The translations under genes and the position numbers were made by a program. DNA of 38,645 nucleotides, taken from NCBI GenBank assembly GCA_910584245.1, contig CAJTZF010000026.1:1-38645 (forward strand). Reading direction: 5' to 3'. Source of the DNA: an uncultured Eubacterium sp. (GTDB taxonomy: Bacteria > Bacillota > Clostridia > Lachnospirales > Lachnospiraceae). Positions within the stretch are counted from its first letter, which is position 1. Each line of letters starts with the position of its first letter. Shown here piece after piece: positions 1 to 7,643 of the stretch. The notes under the pieces were generated by a model that saw nothing but the letters and a program-made list of their open reading frames with translations, did not search any database and had not been told where the DNA came from.

Positions 1-22
1 CTCTCAATCTAATAAAACTATT

Positions 23-43
23 ATCTCCTATCAGACTGGAGAT
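23..43. repeat. Inverted repeat upstream of the PadR gene
   Basis: ATCTCC and GGAGAT form a perfect 6-bp inverted repeat separated by 9 bases. It lies about 80 bases before the probable PadR start. PadR-family repressors often bind palindromes near their own promoter, so this could be an operator. It could equally be the remains of an upstream terminator, since the window starts just before it. Confidence 0.25.
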
Positions 44-123
44 GTAAAGAAGTAGGTCTGAGGGTTTATAGGTATCCCTTGAATAACCTAAATACATTAT
101 ACAAGGAGGGAGAGGGCAGCAGC

Positions 124-459
124 GTGCATGCCGGAAAGATGATTAGTAGTGATGTGATTCGAGGATACAACGATACGATTATCTTATATCTTTTGCAGCG
201 CGAGCCGTCGTATGGATATGAGATTTCGAAGGAAATAAGGCAGATTTCAGAGGAGAAGTATATTATTAAAGAAACGACGCTGTATTCTGCATTTACCCGG
301 ATGGAGAAAAACGGATATATCGAATCGTTTTTTGGAAATGAGACGGGCGGAAAGCGAAGGACCTATTACCAGATCACAGATGCGGGCCTGGATTATTATA
401 AGCAAAAATGCGAAGAATGGGCAGTGACGAAGGAAGTTATTGATAAGTTTGTAATATAG
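124..459 (+). CDS. PadR family transcriptional regulator
   Basis: Small winged-helix regulator, about 111 residues. The N-terminal part carries the PadR pattern: a helix followed by SYGYEISKEI, then TTLYSAFTRMEKNGYIES as the recognition helix and wing, and GKRRTYYQITDAG as the beta-hairpin wing. Such proteins usually act as dimeric repressors of their own operon and respond to envelope or chemical stress. The start is taken at GTG 124, 14 bases after GGAGG at 105-109; ATG 139 is an alternative, and TTG 79 lies before the ribosome binding site and is unlikely. The gene ends 14 bases before a HAAS/DUF4097 membrane protein, the usual partner arrangement for PadR regulators in Firmicutes, so it probably controls that gene. 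The family call is firm; ligand and operator are unknown. Confidence 0.88.
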   Translation: MHAGKMISSDVIRGYNDTIILYLLQREPSYGYEISKEIRQISEEKYIIKETTLYSAFTRMEKNGYIESFFGNETGGKRRTYYQITDAGLDYYKQKCEEWAVTKEVIDKFVI

Positions 460-473
460 TAGATGAGGAGGAT

Positions 474-2201
474 ATGATGGAGGCTATCAGGGAATATCTC
501 AATAATTTATTTATGAGTTTGCCGGAGACACCGGAGGTGCTTCGGGCAAAGGCGGAACTTTTAGAGATGATGGAGGACAAATTTGAGGAGCTTGTCAGCG
601 AGGGGAAGACCGAAAAAGAGGCGATCGGCATTGTTATTTCAGAATTTGGAAATTTGCAGGAGCTTGCCGAGGAGCTGGGTATCGACAGCTATATGAAAAA
701 GGCGGGACATAGTGAGGAGGAAGAGCAGTCGAAGGAAGAAAAAGCAAAAGGGGCGGCTGCTGGGCCGGAGAAAAAGCGAAACGTGTACTGCTGGAGTTTT
801 GACGAGGCGAGGGATTATATTTCATATGCCTGGAGACATGGTTTGTATGTCGCTCTCGGGGTGCTGCTCTGCATTTGCGCGCCGTTTGCGGATTGTATTA
901 TTTCGTCTTGCAGGGAAGCGGGATATATGTCCCCTTTGTTGACAAATATATTCGGAACGAGCTCCGTATTTCTTTTTGCCGCGGTTGCGGTCGTACTGTT
1001 CTGTACGGCATCCAGCGTAAAAAAGGGATATGGGAAAGTATCGCGGTATTGCTTGCTGCTGGATGAGAAGGCTAGCCGCTATGTGGAGCAGAAGCAGCAG
1101 AAAGATGTGCAGACGCGTTTTACAATGAGAATCGTTGGAATTGCCTGTTGTATCCTCAGTGTTTTCCCATCTAGCGTGAATTATTTCACCAATCCGCTGC
1201 TGCGGGAGATTGTGGATTCAAGTGTATTAGTGATCGCGGGAGTTGGCGTATTTCTGCTTGTTTTATCCGCCAGTGTAGGCAACCGCTATACGGAGCTGGA
1301 AAAGGCAGTAAAAAATGCGGGAAATATGGAGGGAACGACGTTTCAGGGCGCCGTGTGGCACACAGCCCCGAAAAAGAGAATGTCGGCGACAGCAATACTT
1401 CTGTTGGTATTGATTGGTTTCTTGATTGTAGGGGGCAATTTGGCAGCCGGATTGCTGTATATGAGATCTGAAGATGCGGGTTATTCAACGGTGAGCGAAG
1501 CAAAGGAATACGATTTCGGGGAGATTCGGAAAATTATAGTAGACCTCGATTTTGCAGATCTGAGAATTGAGAGAAGCGAAGCAGAAGAGGACGCCGGAAA
1601 AGTGAAAGTGGAATATGACGGAAATTCACGTTATAGGCCGGAGGTAACTTCATCGGAAGGGAAGCTTCAGATCCGGGAGAGAGGAAAGGGATTCCGGTGG
1701 TTTTCTTTTGACATTGGCTGGTTTACCCGGTCCAGGGAGCGGAAAGCCGGGGTGATAGTTACGCTGCCCCCCAATATGGACCAGAAGGAGTATGACATAC
1801 AAATTGATACAGATATGGGAAATGTCACTTGTTCGGGCATCCAGGTATCCAATCTGAGCATCGATCTCGATGCCGGAAATGCTTTGCTTGAGGAATGTAA
1901 CGTTTCCGGCGAGGCGGCAGTAGAGGTAGATGCCGGTAATGTTGAAGTCAGCCATTCGGCAATTGGCTTCATGAAAGGGGATGTGGACGCCGGTAGCGTC
2001 ACATATACGTTGACGGGTGCCCCGATTGATTCATATACGATGGATTTGGATGTAGATCTGGGAGATATACAGATCAATGGGGAGAGAAAGGGAGGCAGCT
2101 ACAGCCAGTCGCCCCGCCAGCAGACGGATGGGACCCGGTCTGACCGGATTCAGCTCGAGGTTGACTTGGGGGATATTGATATTGAGGCGCCTACGCAATG
2201 A
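474..2201 (+). CDS. HAAS-domain membrane protein with C-terminal DUF4097-type beta-repeat domain
   Basis: Membrane protein of 575 residues. Residues 1-75 resemble the HAAS/DUF1700 helical domain often encoded beside PadR regulators. A charged linker follows, then about five hydrophobic segments (near 124-145, 158-178, 217-235, 247-268 and 303-326). Residues from about 345 to the end are repetitive beta-rich sequence with recurring D-x-G-N/D patterns (for example DAGNVEV, DLGDIQI, DLGDIDI), as in DUF4097 putative adhesin/beta-helix domains. The likely topology is a cytoplasmic HAAS domain and an extracellular beta domain. Start at ATG 474 (or 477), after GAGGAGG. It sits between the PadR gene and a LiaF-like gene, suggesting envelope-stress sensing. 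The exact biochemical role is unknown. Confidence 0.8.
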   Translation: MMEAIREYLNNLFMSLPETPEVLRAKAELLEMMEDKFEELVSEGKTEKEAIGIVISEFGNLQELAEELGIDSYMKKAGHSEEEEQSKEEKAKGAAAGPEKKRNVYCWSFDEARDYISYAWRHGLYVALGVLLCICAPFADCIISSCREAGYMSPLLTNIFGTSSVFLFAAVAVVLFCTASSVKKGYGKVSRYCLLLDEKASRYVEQKQQKDVQTRFTMRIVGIACCILSVFPSSVNYFTNPLLREIVDSSVLVIAGVGVFLLVLSASVGNRYTELEKAVKNAGNMEGTTFQGAVWHTAPKKRMSATAILLLVLIGFLIVGGNLAAGLLYMRSEDAGYSTVSEAKEYDFGEIRKIIVDLDFADLRIERSEAEEDAGKVKVEYDGNSRYRPEVTSSEGKLQIRERGKGFRWFSFDIGWFTRSRERKAGVIVTLPPNMDQKEYDIQIDTDMGNVTCSGIQVSNLSIDLDAGNALLEECNVSGEAAVEVDAGNVEVSHSAIGFMKGDVDAGSVTYTLTGAPIDSYTMDLDVDLGDIQINGERKGGSYSQSPRQQTDGTRSDRIQLEVDLGDIDIEAPTQ

Positions 2202-2259
2202 TGTAGCGCGGTATGTTTATTTATTTGTTTGCTATTTTTAGCGGAATTGGAGGAATTGT

Positions 2260-2955
2260 ATGAAGAAAGATAATGTCTTTTGGGGGGTTTTGCTGCTGCT
2301 CGCGGCATTTTATATCATTATTAACAATCTTGGCTTTATGCCGGATGTGAATGTAGTCCGTCTCGGGCTAGCCGTAATTTGTGTCGTCGTATTTTTCAAG
2401 TCTCTTGCCCGGCTGGAATTTGGGGGAATGTTGTTTTCGCTCGCTGTTCTTGCCATACTTTTTGATTCCCAGCTGGGAATCACCGCCCTCACGCCGTGGC
2501 CGGTTTTGATAGCGGCGCTCTTAGGAAGCATTGGATTGAATATGATTTTTGGGAGCGGTTCGCGAATGTATAAAAAGGGGAAGCAAAGTGTTGGGGAATT
2601 TAAGGGGACGGAGTATGTCTCAGGGGAGGAGATTTACATTAGCGGCCGTTTCAATGGCTACAAAAAGACAATTTCCTCGGACAATTTTACGCGGGCGACA
2701 ATCCAGTGCAAGTTTGCGGGTATGGAGATTAGTTTTGACGATGCTGTCATACAAGGGGGGAAGGCAGTCGTTGAGCTGGATGTAGCGTTTGCTGGCCTGG
2801 AGCTCTACATCCCGCAGTCCTGGCGGGTAGAAAACCATACGGAAGGGATATTCGGAGGCTTCGAGGAACACCGTTCGCACAGCGACGGGGAGGGGCCGAC
2901 GGTTGTTTTTAAAGGAAATGTAAAGTTTGGCGGTGTGGAAATATACCGGATATAA
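2260..2955 (+). CDS. LiaF-like membrane protein (cell wall-active antibiotic response family)
   Basis: Protein of 231 residues. The first 100 residues hold about four hydrophobic helices of the LiaI/LiaF transmembrane type. The C-terminal 110 residues are beta-rich, with the repeated pattern KFAGMEISFDDA, FAGLELYIPQSW and KFGGVEIYRI. That pattern marks the LiaF C-terminal (DUF2154) domain, which in Bacilli inhibits the LiaRS cell-envelope stress system. No LiaRS pair is adjacent here; the neighbours are a HAAS/DUF4097 protein and a PadR regulator, so the domain may work inside that module instead. Start at ATG 2260 after GGAGGAATTGT. A strong terminator follows at 2996. Family assignment is good; partner is inferred. 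Confidence 0.8.
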   Translation: MKKDNVFWGVLLLLAAFYIIINNLGFMPDVNVVRLGLAVICVVVFFKSLARLEFGGMLFSLAVLAILFDSQLGITALTPWPVLIAALLGSIGLNMIFGSGSRMYKKGKQSVGEFKGTEYVSGEEIYISGRFNGYKKTISSDNFTRATIQCKFAGMEISFDDAVIQGGKAVVELDVAFAGLELYIPQSWRVENHTEGIFGGFEEHRSHSDGEGPTVVFKGNVKFGGVEIYRI

Positions 2956-2995
2956 TCAATTTTAGTCTTGCATTTTAAATCATATTGTGATAAGA

Positions 2996-3032
2996 TAGAA
3001 TTCCTCTCACAGTCTGGGAGGAATTCTATTTT
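2996..3032 (+). terminator. Intrinsic terminator after the LiaF-like gene
   Basis: A perfect 11-bp stem, TAGAATTCCTC paired with GAGGAATTCTA around an 11-base loop, is followed by TTTT. It closes the PadR/HAAS/LiaF-like unit and separates it from the ABC exporter. Confidence 0.88.
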
Positions 3033-3197
3033 GAATAAGCCGTGTTTCTTTGGCAAAATCCAAGGAAGATATACCGACTTGGCAAGATATGAAGGACATT
3101 TTTTGAGTTCGAGGATGTCGTAAATATAACTACCAGGAGGAAATGTTCGTGGGGGACCACGGACGGCCAGCGGGTTTATGTCTGGCAAAGAAAGAAA

Positions 3198-3989
3198 ATG
3201 ATTGAAGTAAAAAATATTTGCAAAAGCTACCGTATCGTAAAGCGGGAGGCTGGCTTTCGTGCGGCCTGCCGGAGTTTTTTCCACAAAGAGTATGAAATCG
3301 TCCACGCGTTGGATGAAATCAGTTTTTCGATCGGCGACGGGGAAATGGTCGGCTATATCGGGCCGAACGGAGCAGGGAAGAGTTCAACGATAAAGGTTCT
3401 GAGCGGGATCCTGACCCCGGACAGCGGTGAGTGTGTAATTAATGGGAGAATTCCGTGGAAAAACCGTATGGCCCATGTGAGGGAGATCGGAGTTGTGTTT
3501 GGACAGCGGTCACAGCTCTGGTGGGATGTGCCGGTGGCGGATTCGTTTGAGTTGCTCAAGGATATTTACCGGATTCCGCCCAGTACATATCAGAACAACC
3601 TGGAAGAGCTGGTGGAACTTTTGAATTTGAGCGAACTGCTTAAAACGCCGGTTAGGCAGCTTTCCCTGGGACAGCGCATGCGGTGTGAAATCGCCGCTTC
3701 GCTCCTTCATGATCCGGCAATTCTCTTTTTGGACGAGCCTACCATCGGGCTGGACGCCGTCTCGAAGCTTGCCGTGCGGGAATTTATACTGGCAAGGAAT
3801 AGGACCCACGGAACGACGGTTATTCTCACGACACACGATATGCAGGATATTGAAGCGTTGACGAACCGGATAATACTGATTGGCAAGGGGAAGATTTTGA
3901 TGGATGGCGGTCTTTCCATGCTGCACCAGGGCGGCGCAAGTATTGATGAGACGGTGGCGGAGCTCTATCGCTCCTATGAGATTGAATAG
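3198..3989 (+). CDS. ABC-2 type exporter ATP-binding protein
   Basis: Cytoplasmic ATPase subunit of 263 residues. It has the Walker A motif GPNGAGKSS (near residue 54), the signature LSLGQRMR, the Walker B LFLDEPTIGLD and the switch histidine in TTHD. The N-terminal insertion around REAGFRAACRSFFHKEYEIVHALD, before the ATPase core, resembles the COG4586 group of ATPases that pair with two ABC-2 permeases (COG4587 and COG3694), exactly the two genes downstream. The substrate of this group is mostly unknown. Start at ATG 3198 has only a weak purine stretch before it, while a better AGGAGG lies at 3135-3140 before a short overlapping reading frame, so translation may be coupled. It lies 10 bases from the first permease gene. 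Confidence 0.9.
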   Translation: MIEVKNICKSYRIVKREAGFRAACRSFFHKEYEIVHALDEISFSIGDGEMVGYIGPNGAGKSSTIKVLSGILTPDSGECVINGRIPWKNRMAHVREIGVVFGQRSQLWWDVPVADSFELLKDIYRIPPSTYQNNLEELVELLNLSELLKTPVRQLSLGQRMRCEIAASLLHDPAILFLDEPTIGLDAVSKLAVREFILARNRTHGTTVILTTHDMQDIEALTNRIILIGKGKILMDGGLSMLHQGGASIDETVAELYRSYEIE

Positions 3990-3999
3990 GAGGGCTTTT

Positions 4000-4803
4000 A
4001 TGAAGAAGTATATATCTTTTTTTGTAATCCGTTTTTCGATGGGACTGCAATACCGGGCGGCGGCGTTGGCGGGAGTTGTGACGCAATTTGCCTGGGGGAT
4101 GATGGAAATTATGATTTACACCGCCTTTTATCAGACAGATGCCGCTGCTTTTCCGATGACAATGGCAGCCACAGCCTCTTACATATGGTTACAGCAGTCA
4201 TTCCTCTGTTTGTTTATGTCGTGGCTGACCGACTGGGACATATTGAATGCCATCCGCGACGGAGGGATCGCTTACGAGCTGTGCAGGCCAGTGGATATTT
4301 ATTTTATGTGGTTCGCTAAAAGTATGTCAAACCGGCTGTCAGGGGTCGTTCTCCGGTGCCTGCCAATTCTGGTTGTTGCTTTTATAGTTCCGGCGCCGTA
4401 TGGGTTGTCATTACCCGCGGGAATCGATTCTTTTGTGATGTTTGTTATTACGCTTATTCTTGGGTTATTGGTGATGGTGTCTATTACGATGCTTGTATAT
4501 GTGCTCAACTTTTACACGATCTCTCCCCAGGGACTGCAAATATTTTCCGTGGCCCTGATCGACTTTTTGTCCGGAGGCGTGATCCCAATCCCCTTTTTTC
4601 CGGAGCGGATGCGCCGGGTGCTGGAGTTTCTTCCGTTTGGATCTGCGCAAAATATTCCTTTTCGGGTTTACAGCGGGGATATTCAGGGGAGAATGGTTGC
4701 GCAGGTAGTGTTTATCCAGATTTTTTGGATTGTCGTACTCGTCTGTACCGGGAAGATTTTGTGCGGAATTGCACTGAGGCGGGTTAAGGTCCAGGGAGGA
4801 TGA
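4000..4803 (+). CDS. ABC-2 family transporter permease (first subunit)
   Basis: Membrane protein of 267 residues with about six hydrophobic segments and no ATPase motifs. It matches the ABC-2 permease type that partners COG4586 ATPases (COG4587-like): a short basic N-terminus, then the first helices with the sequence YRAAALAGVVTQFAWGMMEI. The long C-terminal helices and the region around FLSGGVIPIPFFPERMR, a re-entrant proline-rich loop, are typical. Start is ATG 4000, preceded by TAGGAGGG; earlier in-frame starts would overlap the ATPase gene. It is followed 28 bases later by the second permease. Substrate unknown; likely exports a lipid, peptide or drug. Confidence 0.85.
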   Translation: MKKYISFFVIRFSMGLQYRAAALAGVVTQFAWGMMEIMIYTAFYQTDAAAFPMTMAATASYIWLQQSFLCLFMSWLTDWDILNAIRDGGIAYELCRPVDIYFMWFAKSMSNRLSGVVLRCLPILVVAFIVPAPYGLSLPAGIDSFVMFVITLILGLLVMVSITMLVYVLNFYTISPQGLQIFSVALIDFLSGGVIPIPFFPERMRRVLEFLPFGSAQNIPFRVYSGDIQGRMVAQVVFIQIFWIVVLVCTGKILCGIALRRVKVQGG

Positions 4804-4831
4804 GTGTCTAATAAAGAGAGGAGGAGAAGGG

Positions 4832-5617
4832 ATGAATAGCTTGCGGCTATACGCGCAGTATGTATCCATTCATATAAAAAGTGCTTTACAGTATAAGGTG
4901 TCCTTTTTTTTAACTGTGATTGGCCAGTTTTTCATTTCATTCAGCGTGTTTTTGGGAATTTATTTTATGTTTCAACGGTTTCCCTCCGTGAAGGGGTATA
5001 CATATGAAGAAGTGATACTTTGTTTTGGAATTATGTTATTGGAGTTTTCTATTGCGGAGATGGTAGTGCGGGGGTTTGACCAGTTTTCATCAATGGTGAA
5101 AATGGGAGAGTTTGACCGGGTGCTGGTTCGTCCGCGCAGCAGCGTACTGCAGGTTCTGGGAAGTAAATTTGAGCTGTCACGTCTCGGGAAAATATTACAG
5201 GGGGTGGTTGTTTTTGTATATGCCATCCGCGCAGCGGATGTCTCGTGGAATGGCTGGAAGATCGCTACGGTCATATTTATGATTGTCGGAGGGGTGTCAT
5301 TGTTTTCCGGCTTGTTTATGATTTACGCCGCCCTGTGTTTTTTTACACTGGAGGGGCTTGAGTTCATGAATGTATTTACAGATGGAGGAAGGGAATTTGG
5401 CCGGTATCCTATCGGGATCTATGGTAAACGCATACTTCAATTTTGCACATTTGTGGTTCCCTATGCGCTTGTGCAGTTCTATCCGGCTATGTATGTGATG
5501 GGGAGGGAAGACGGGATCGGCTATGTATTTTTGCCGCTGCTCGCCTGTCTGTTTTTGCTTCCATGTTACGTACTTTGGCGGGTCGGCGTCCGGCATTATC
5601 AGTCATCGGGGTCTTAA
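4832..5617 (+). CDS. ABC-2 family transporter permease (second subunit)
   Basis: Membrane protein of 261 residues, the second permease of the exporter (COG3694-like). It has about six hydrophobic segments; the pattern VLVRPRSSVLQVLGSKF in the first cytoplasmic loop and the C-terminal LPCYVLWRVGVRHYQSSGS, with its terminal YQS(S)GS, are typical of the group. Start ATG 4832 follows a strong GAGAGGAGGAGAAGGG. It is the last gene of the three-gene exporter operon and converges with the dCMP deaminase gene, only 27 bases away. No terminator was seen between the two convergent genes. Confidence 0.86.
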   Translation: MNSLRLYAQYVSIHIKSALQYKVSFFLTVIGQFFISFSVFLGIYFMFQRFPSVKGYTYEEVILCFGIMLLEFSIAEMVVRGFDQFSSMVKMGEFDRVLVRPRSSVLQVLGSKFELSRLGKILQGVVVFVYAIRAADVSWNGWKIATVIFMIVGGVSLFSGLFMIYAALCFFTLEGLEFMNVFTDGGREFGRYPIGIYGKRILQFCTFVVPYALVQFYPAMYVMGREDGIGYVFLPLLACLFLLPCYVLWRVGVRHYQSSGS

Positions 5618-5644
5618 CATAATAATTGAGGCAGATGGGTTGTT

Positions 5645-6124
5645 TTATATGCTTAGCTGGAGTGTTTTTTCTGCCTGTTCATATTTCCGATACACGACGC
5701 CGGCGGATTTCATCATTTTTTTGGCCGAAATGACGCTGGCAGTATCGGAATATTTATCTTCCAGGTAGATGACTTCGCAGATACCCGATTGAATAAGGGC
5801 CTTTGTGCATTCATTACATGGAAAAAGAGTAGTGTAAATATGAGCCCCTTTTAGCTTGAAGCCGGAATAATTGAGAAGGGCATTCAATTCCGCATGGCAG
5901 ACATATAAATATTTTGTATCGAGGGGTTCTCCCGTGCTGTCCCACGGATATTCATCGTCAGAGCAGCCGCATGGCATTCCATTGTACCCGACCGACAGTA
6001 TTTTATTGTCCGCATCGACGATGCAGGCGCCTACACGGGTATGGGGGTCTTTGCTCCGCTGTGCGGATAGCAGGGCGATTCCCATAAAATACTGATCCCA
6101 GGAAAGATAATCTGTGTTTTTCAT
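5645..6124 (-). CDS. Deoxycytidylate (dCMP) deaminase family protein
   Basis: Cytoplasmic zinc enzyme of 159 residues that would convert dCMP to dUMP for thymidylate synthesis. The zinc site is complete: H77-A-E79 in CHAELNAL, and C103 and C106 in FPCNECTK. The N-terminal segment DPHTRVGACIVD and the central loop YNGMPCGCSDDEYPW are typical of dCMP deaminases and of ComEB-type proteins. Start follows AGGAGG. It lies downstream of rpsT on the same strand, with a terminator between them, so it is probably expressed partly by read-through or from its own weak promoter. Allosteric control by dCTP/dTTP is known for the family and cannot be seen here. Confidence 0.9.
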   Translation of the reverse strand: MKNTDYLSWDQYFMGIALLSAQRSKDPHTRVGACIVDADNKILSVGYNGMPCGCSDDEYPWDSTGEPLDTKYLYVCHAELNALLNYSGFKLKGAHIYTTLFPCNECTKALIQSGICEVIYLEDKYSDTASVISAKKMMKSAGVVYRKYEQAEKTLQLSI

Positions 6125-6148
6125 TTGTTCCTCCTAAAATTAGAAAAA

Positions 6149-6180
6149 TAATATAAAAAGCGCCGTAAAATCCGACGCTT
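6149..6180 (-). terminator. rpsT: Intrinsic terminator of rpsT
   Basis: Read on the minus strand, AGCGTCG and CGGCGCT pair (one G-U) around a 7-base loop and are followed by a T-rich stretch. It lies about 30 bases after the rpsT stop codon and just before the dCMP deaminase gene. Confidence 0.8.
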
Positions 6181-6208
6181 CTCTATGCGAACAGGTTGTA
6201 ATTTATGT

Positions 6209-6472
6209 TTACGCAAGCTTATTTACTGCAACAGTTAAACGGGACACTTTTCTTGCAGCAGTGTTTTTATGATAAACGCCCTTCTGGGTTGCTTTATCGA
6301 TCGCAGATACTGCCTTTGTCAACGCTTCGCTTGCAGCTGCTTTGTCATTTGCCTCAATGGCAGCGTTTACTTTTTTGATTGCGGTCTTAACCTTCGAACG
6401 GATCGCTTTGTTTCTGTCAGCTCTTTTCTGTGAAACAAGAATTCTTTTCTTTGCAGACTTAATATTTGCCAC
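6209..6472 (-). CDS. rpsT: 30S ribosomal protein S20
   Basis: Basic protein of 87 residues, the usual length of bacterial S20, which binds 16S rRNA in the body of the small subunit. The N-terminus ANIKSAKKRILVSQKRADRNKA and the C-terminal KGVYHKNTAARKVSRL are diagnostic. The start is GTG 6472, six bases after GGAGG; an ATG upstream at 6487 would overlap the ribosome binding site. S20 in other bacteria is read from a weak start codon and is autoregulated, so the GTG fits the family. Transcribed from a near-consensus promoter at 6559-6587 and ended at 6149-6180. The gpr gene lies divergently, the usual clostridial order. Confidence 0.97.
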   Translation of the reverse strand: MANIKSAKKRILVSQKRADRNKAIRSKVKTAIKKVNAAIEANDKAAASEALTKAVSAIDKATQKGVYHKNTAARKVSRLTVAVNKLA

Positions 6473-6558
6473 TCTTAACACCTCCATCTCGATTTAGTAA
6501 TAGATTTAATGATGTCTGGTTAAACGGACACGGACATTAACACAAACACACTTTATTA

Positions 6559-6587
6559 ATCATAGTACAAAACAACTTTTGTGTCAA
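6559..6587 (-). promoter_or_regulatory. rpsT: SigA-type promoter of rpsT
   Basis: On the minus strand: TTGACA (complement of 6582-6587), a 17-base spacer, and TATGAT (complement of 6559-6564). Transcription should start near 6552, giving a leader of about 80 bases before the GTG start. Confidence 0.85.
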
Positions 6588-6651
6588 TACATAAATGAAA
6601 TTATTTTGGAAAATCTAACAGTAAATATATTTGAACTATTTTGGAGGGAAT

Positions 6652-7566
6652 ATGTCGGAGAAAATAACAGATCTTGCATTGGAAATCAGAGAGAGTTTTC
6701 CGAGAAATAACGTGGAAATCAAAGGCGTTGTACTGGAAAAGCGCTATGACGAAGAGGGAAAGGCGCATATTACGACAGTCCACATTAAGGATGAACGGGG
6801 AAGCCGCGCGATGGGAAAGCCAAAGGGCTGCTATGTGACGATCGAATCTGAAGATATGCCGAGGGATGATATTTCGAAAGAAAACCTGCTTATGTGTATT
6901 TGCCGGGAGCTGGAACACATGGTAGATGGGCTGCGTCAGAAATCCGTGCTGGTTGCCGGACTGGGGAACCGCCAGGTCACGAGTGATTCACTGGGGCCAA
7001 GAATGGTTGAATGTATTTTCGTAACCCGGCATTTTGGGCGGGAATTTGGCGAGGAATTTATGAGGACAAACGAATATGGAGATGTAAGTGCGATTGCCCC
7101 AGGTGTTATGGCACAGACGGGTATGGAGGCGGTCGAGGTGCTGGAAGGGATTGTAAAAAAGACTTCGCCGGAAGTCGTTATTGTCGTGGACGCCCTGGCT
7201 GCCCGCAGCATGTCCCGTCTTTGTACGACGGTGCAGATCACGGACACGGGAATTAGTCCCGGTTCCGGAATTGGCAACCACAGGCGGGCGCTTTCGAAAA
7301 AGAGCCTTGGGGTTCCCGTTATCGCGATCGGGGTTCCCACTGTCGTAGATGCCAAGACGATTATTAGCGACCATTTGGAAAAAGTACTTACGAAGCAGGG
7401 TTACAACGAGGATGAAATTGACAAATTTATAAAAGAGGTTTTTCAGGATGAGATGGATAATTTGTATGTCACGCCAAAAAATATTGATGAATCCATCGCG
7501 ATTATAGCAAAAGATCTGGCAAAAGTACTCAACCATTGTTTGCAGAAAAAGGTGAGCAGGTCATAA
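6652..7566 (+). CDS. gpr: Germination protease GPR
   Basis: Protein of 304 residues that degrades small acid-soluble spore proteins when spores germinate. It is made in the forespore as a zymogen that cleaves its own N-terminus. The N-terminal region TDLALEIRE, the core GLGNRQVTSDSLGPRMV with an invariant aspartate, the long PGVMAQTGMEA segment and SPGSGIGNHRRAL identify the family. Start is ATG 6652 after TTGGAGGG; the earlier in-frame TTG lies before the ribosome binding site. The position between rpsT (divergent) and spoIIP (downstream) is the conserved clostridial order. A sigma-F/G promoter would be expected, but I could not identify one with confidence in the 50 bases before the gene. 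Confidence 0.95.
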   Translation: MSEKITDLALEIRESFPRNNVEIKGVVLEKRYDEEGKAHITTVHIKDERGSRAMGKPKGCYVTIESEDMPRDDISKENLLMCICRELEHMVDGLRQKSVLVAGLGNRQVTSDSLGPRMVECIFVTRHFGREFGEEFMRTNEYGDVSAIAPGVMAQTGMEAVEVLEGIVKKTSPEVVIVVDALAARSMSRLCTTVQITDTGISPGSGIGNHRRALSKKSLGVPVIAIGVPTVVDAKTIISDHLEKVLTKQGYNEDEIDKFIKEVFQDEMDNLYVTPKNIDESIAIIAKDLAKVLNHCLQKKVSRS

Positions 7567-7643
7567 AAAGAAAGAATTTTGCTATATTTATATAAAAGAT
7601 ATCGGTCTTGAATAAAACACAGTATATAAATGGGGGAGAGCGG

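Noticed and set aside
3049..3089. Near-direct repeat TTGGCAAAAT / TTGGCAAGAT before the ABC exporter
   Set aside because: Only two imperfect 10-base copies in a gap with no other supporting signal.
3103..3130. Promoter-like TTGAGT-N16-TATAAC before the ABC exporter
   Set aside because: It would start transcription near 3137, inside the AGGAGG used by the leader frame, so it is unlikely to be the main start.
6600..6651. Sigma-F/G promoter for gpr
   Set aside because: A forespore promoter is expected, but no sequence in this stretch matches the consensus well enough to report.
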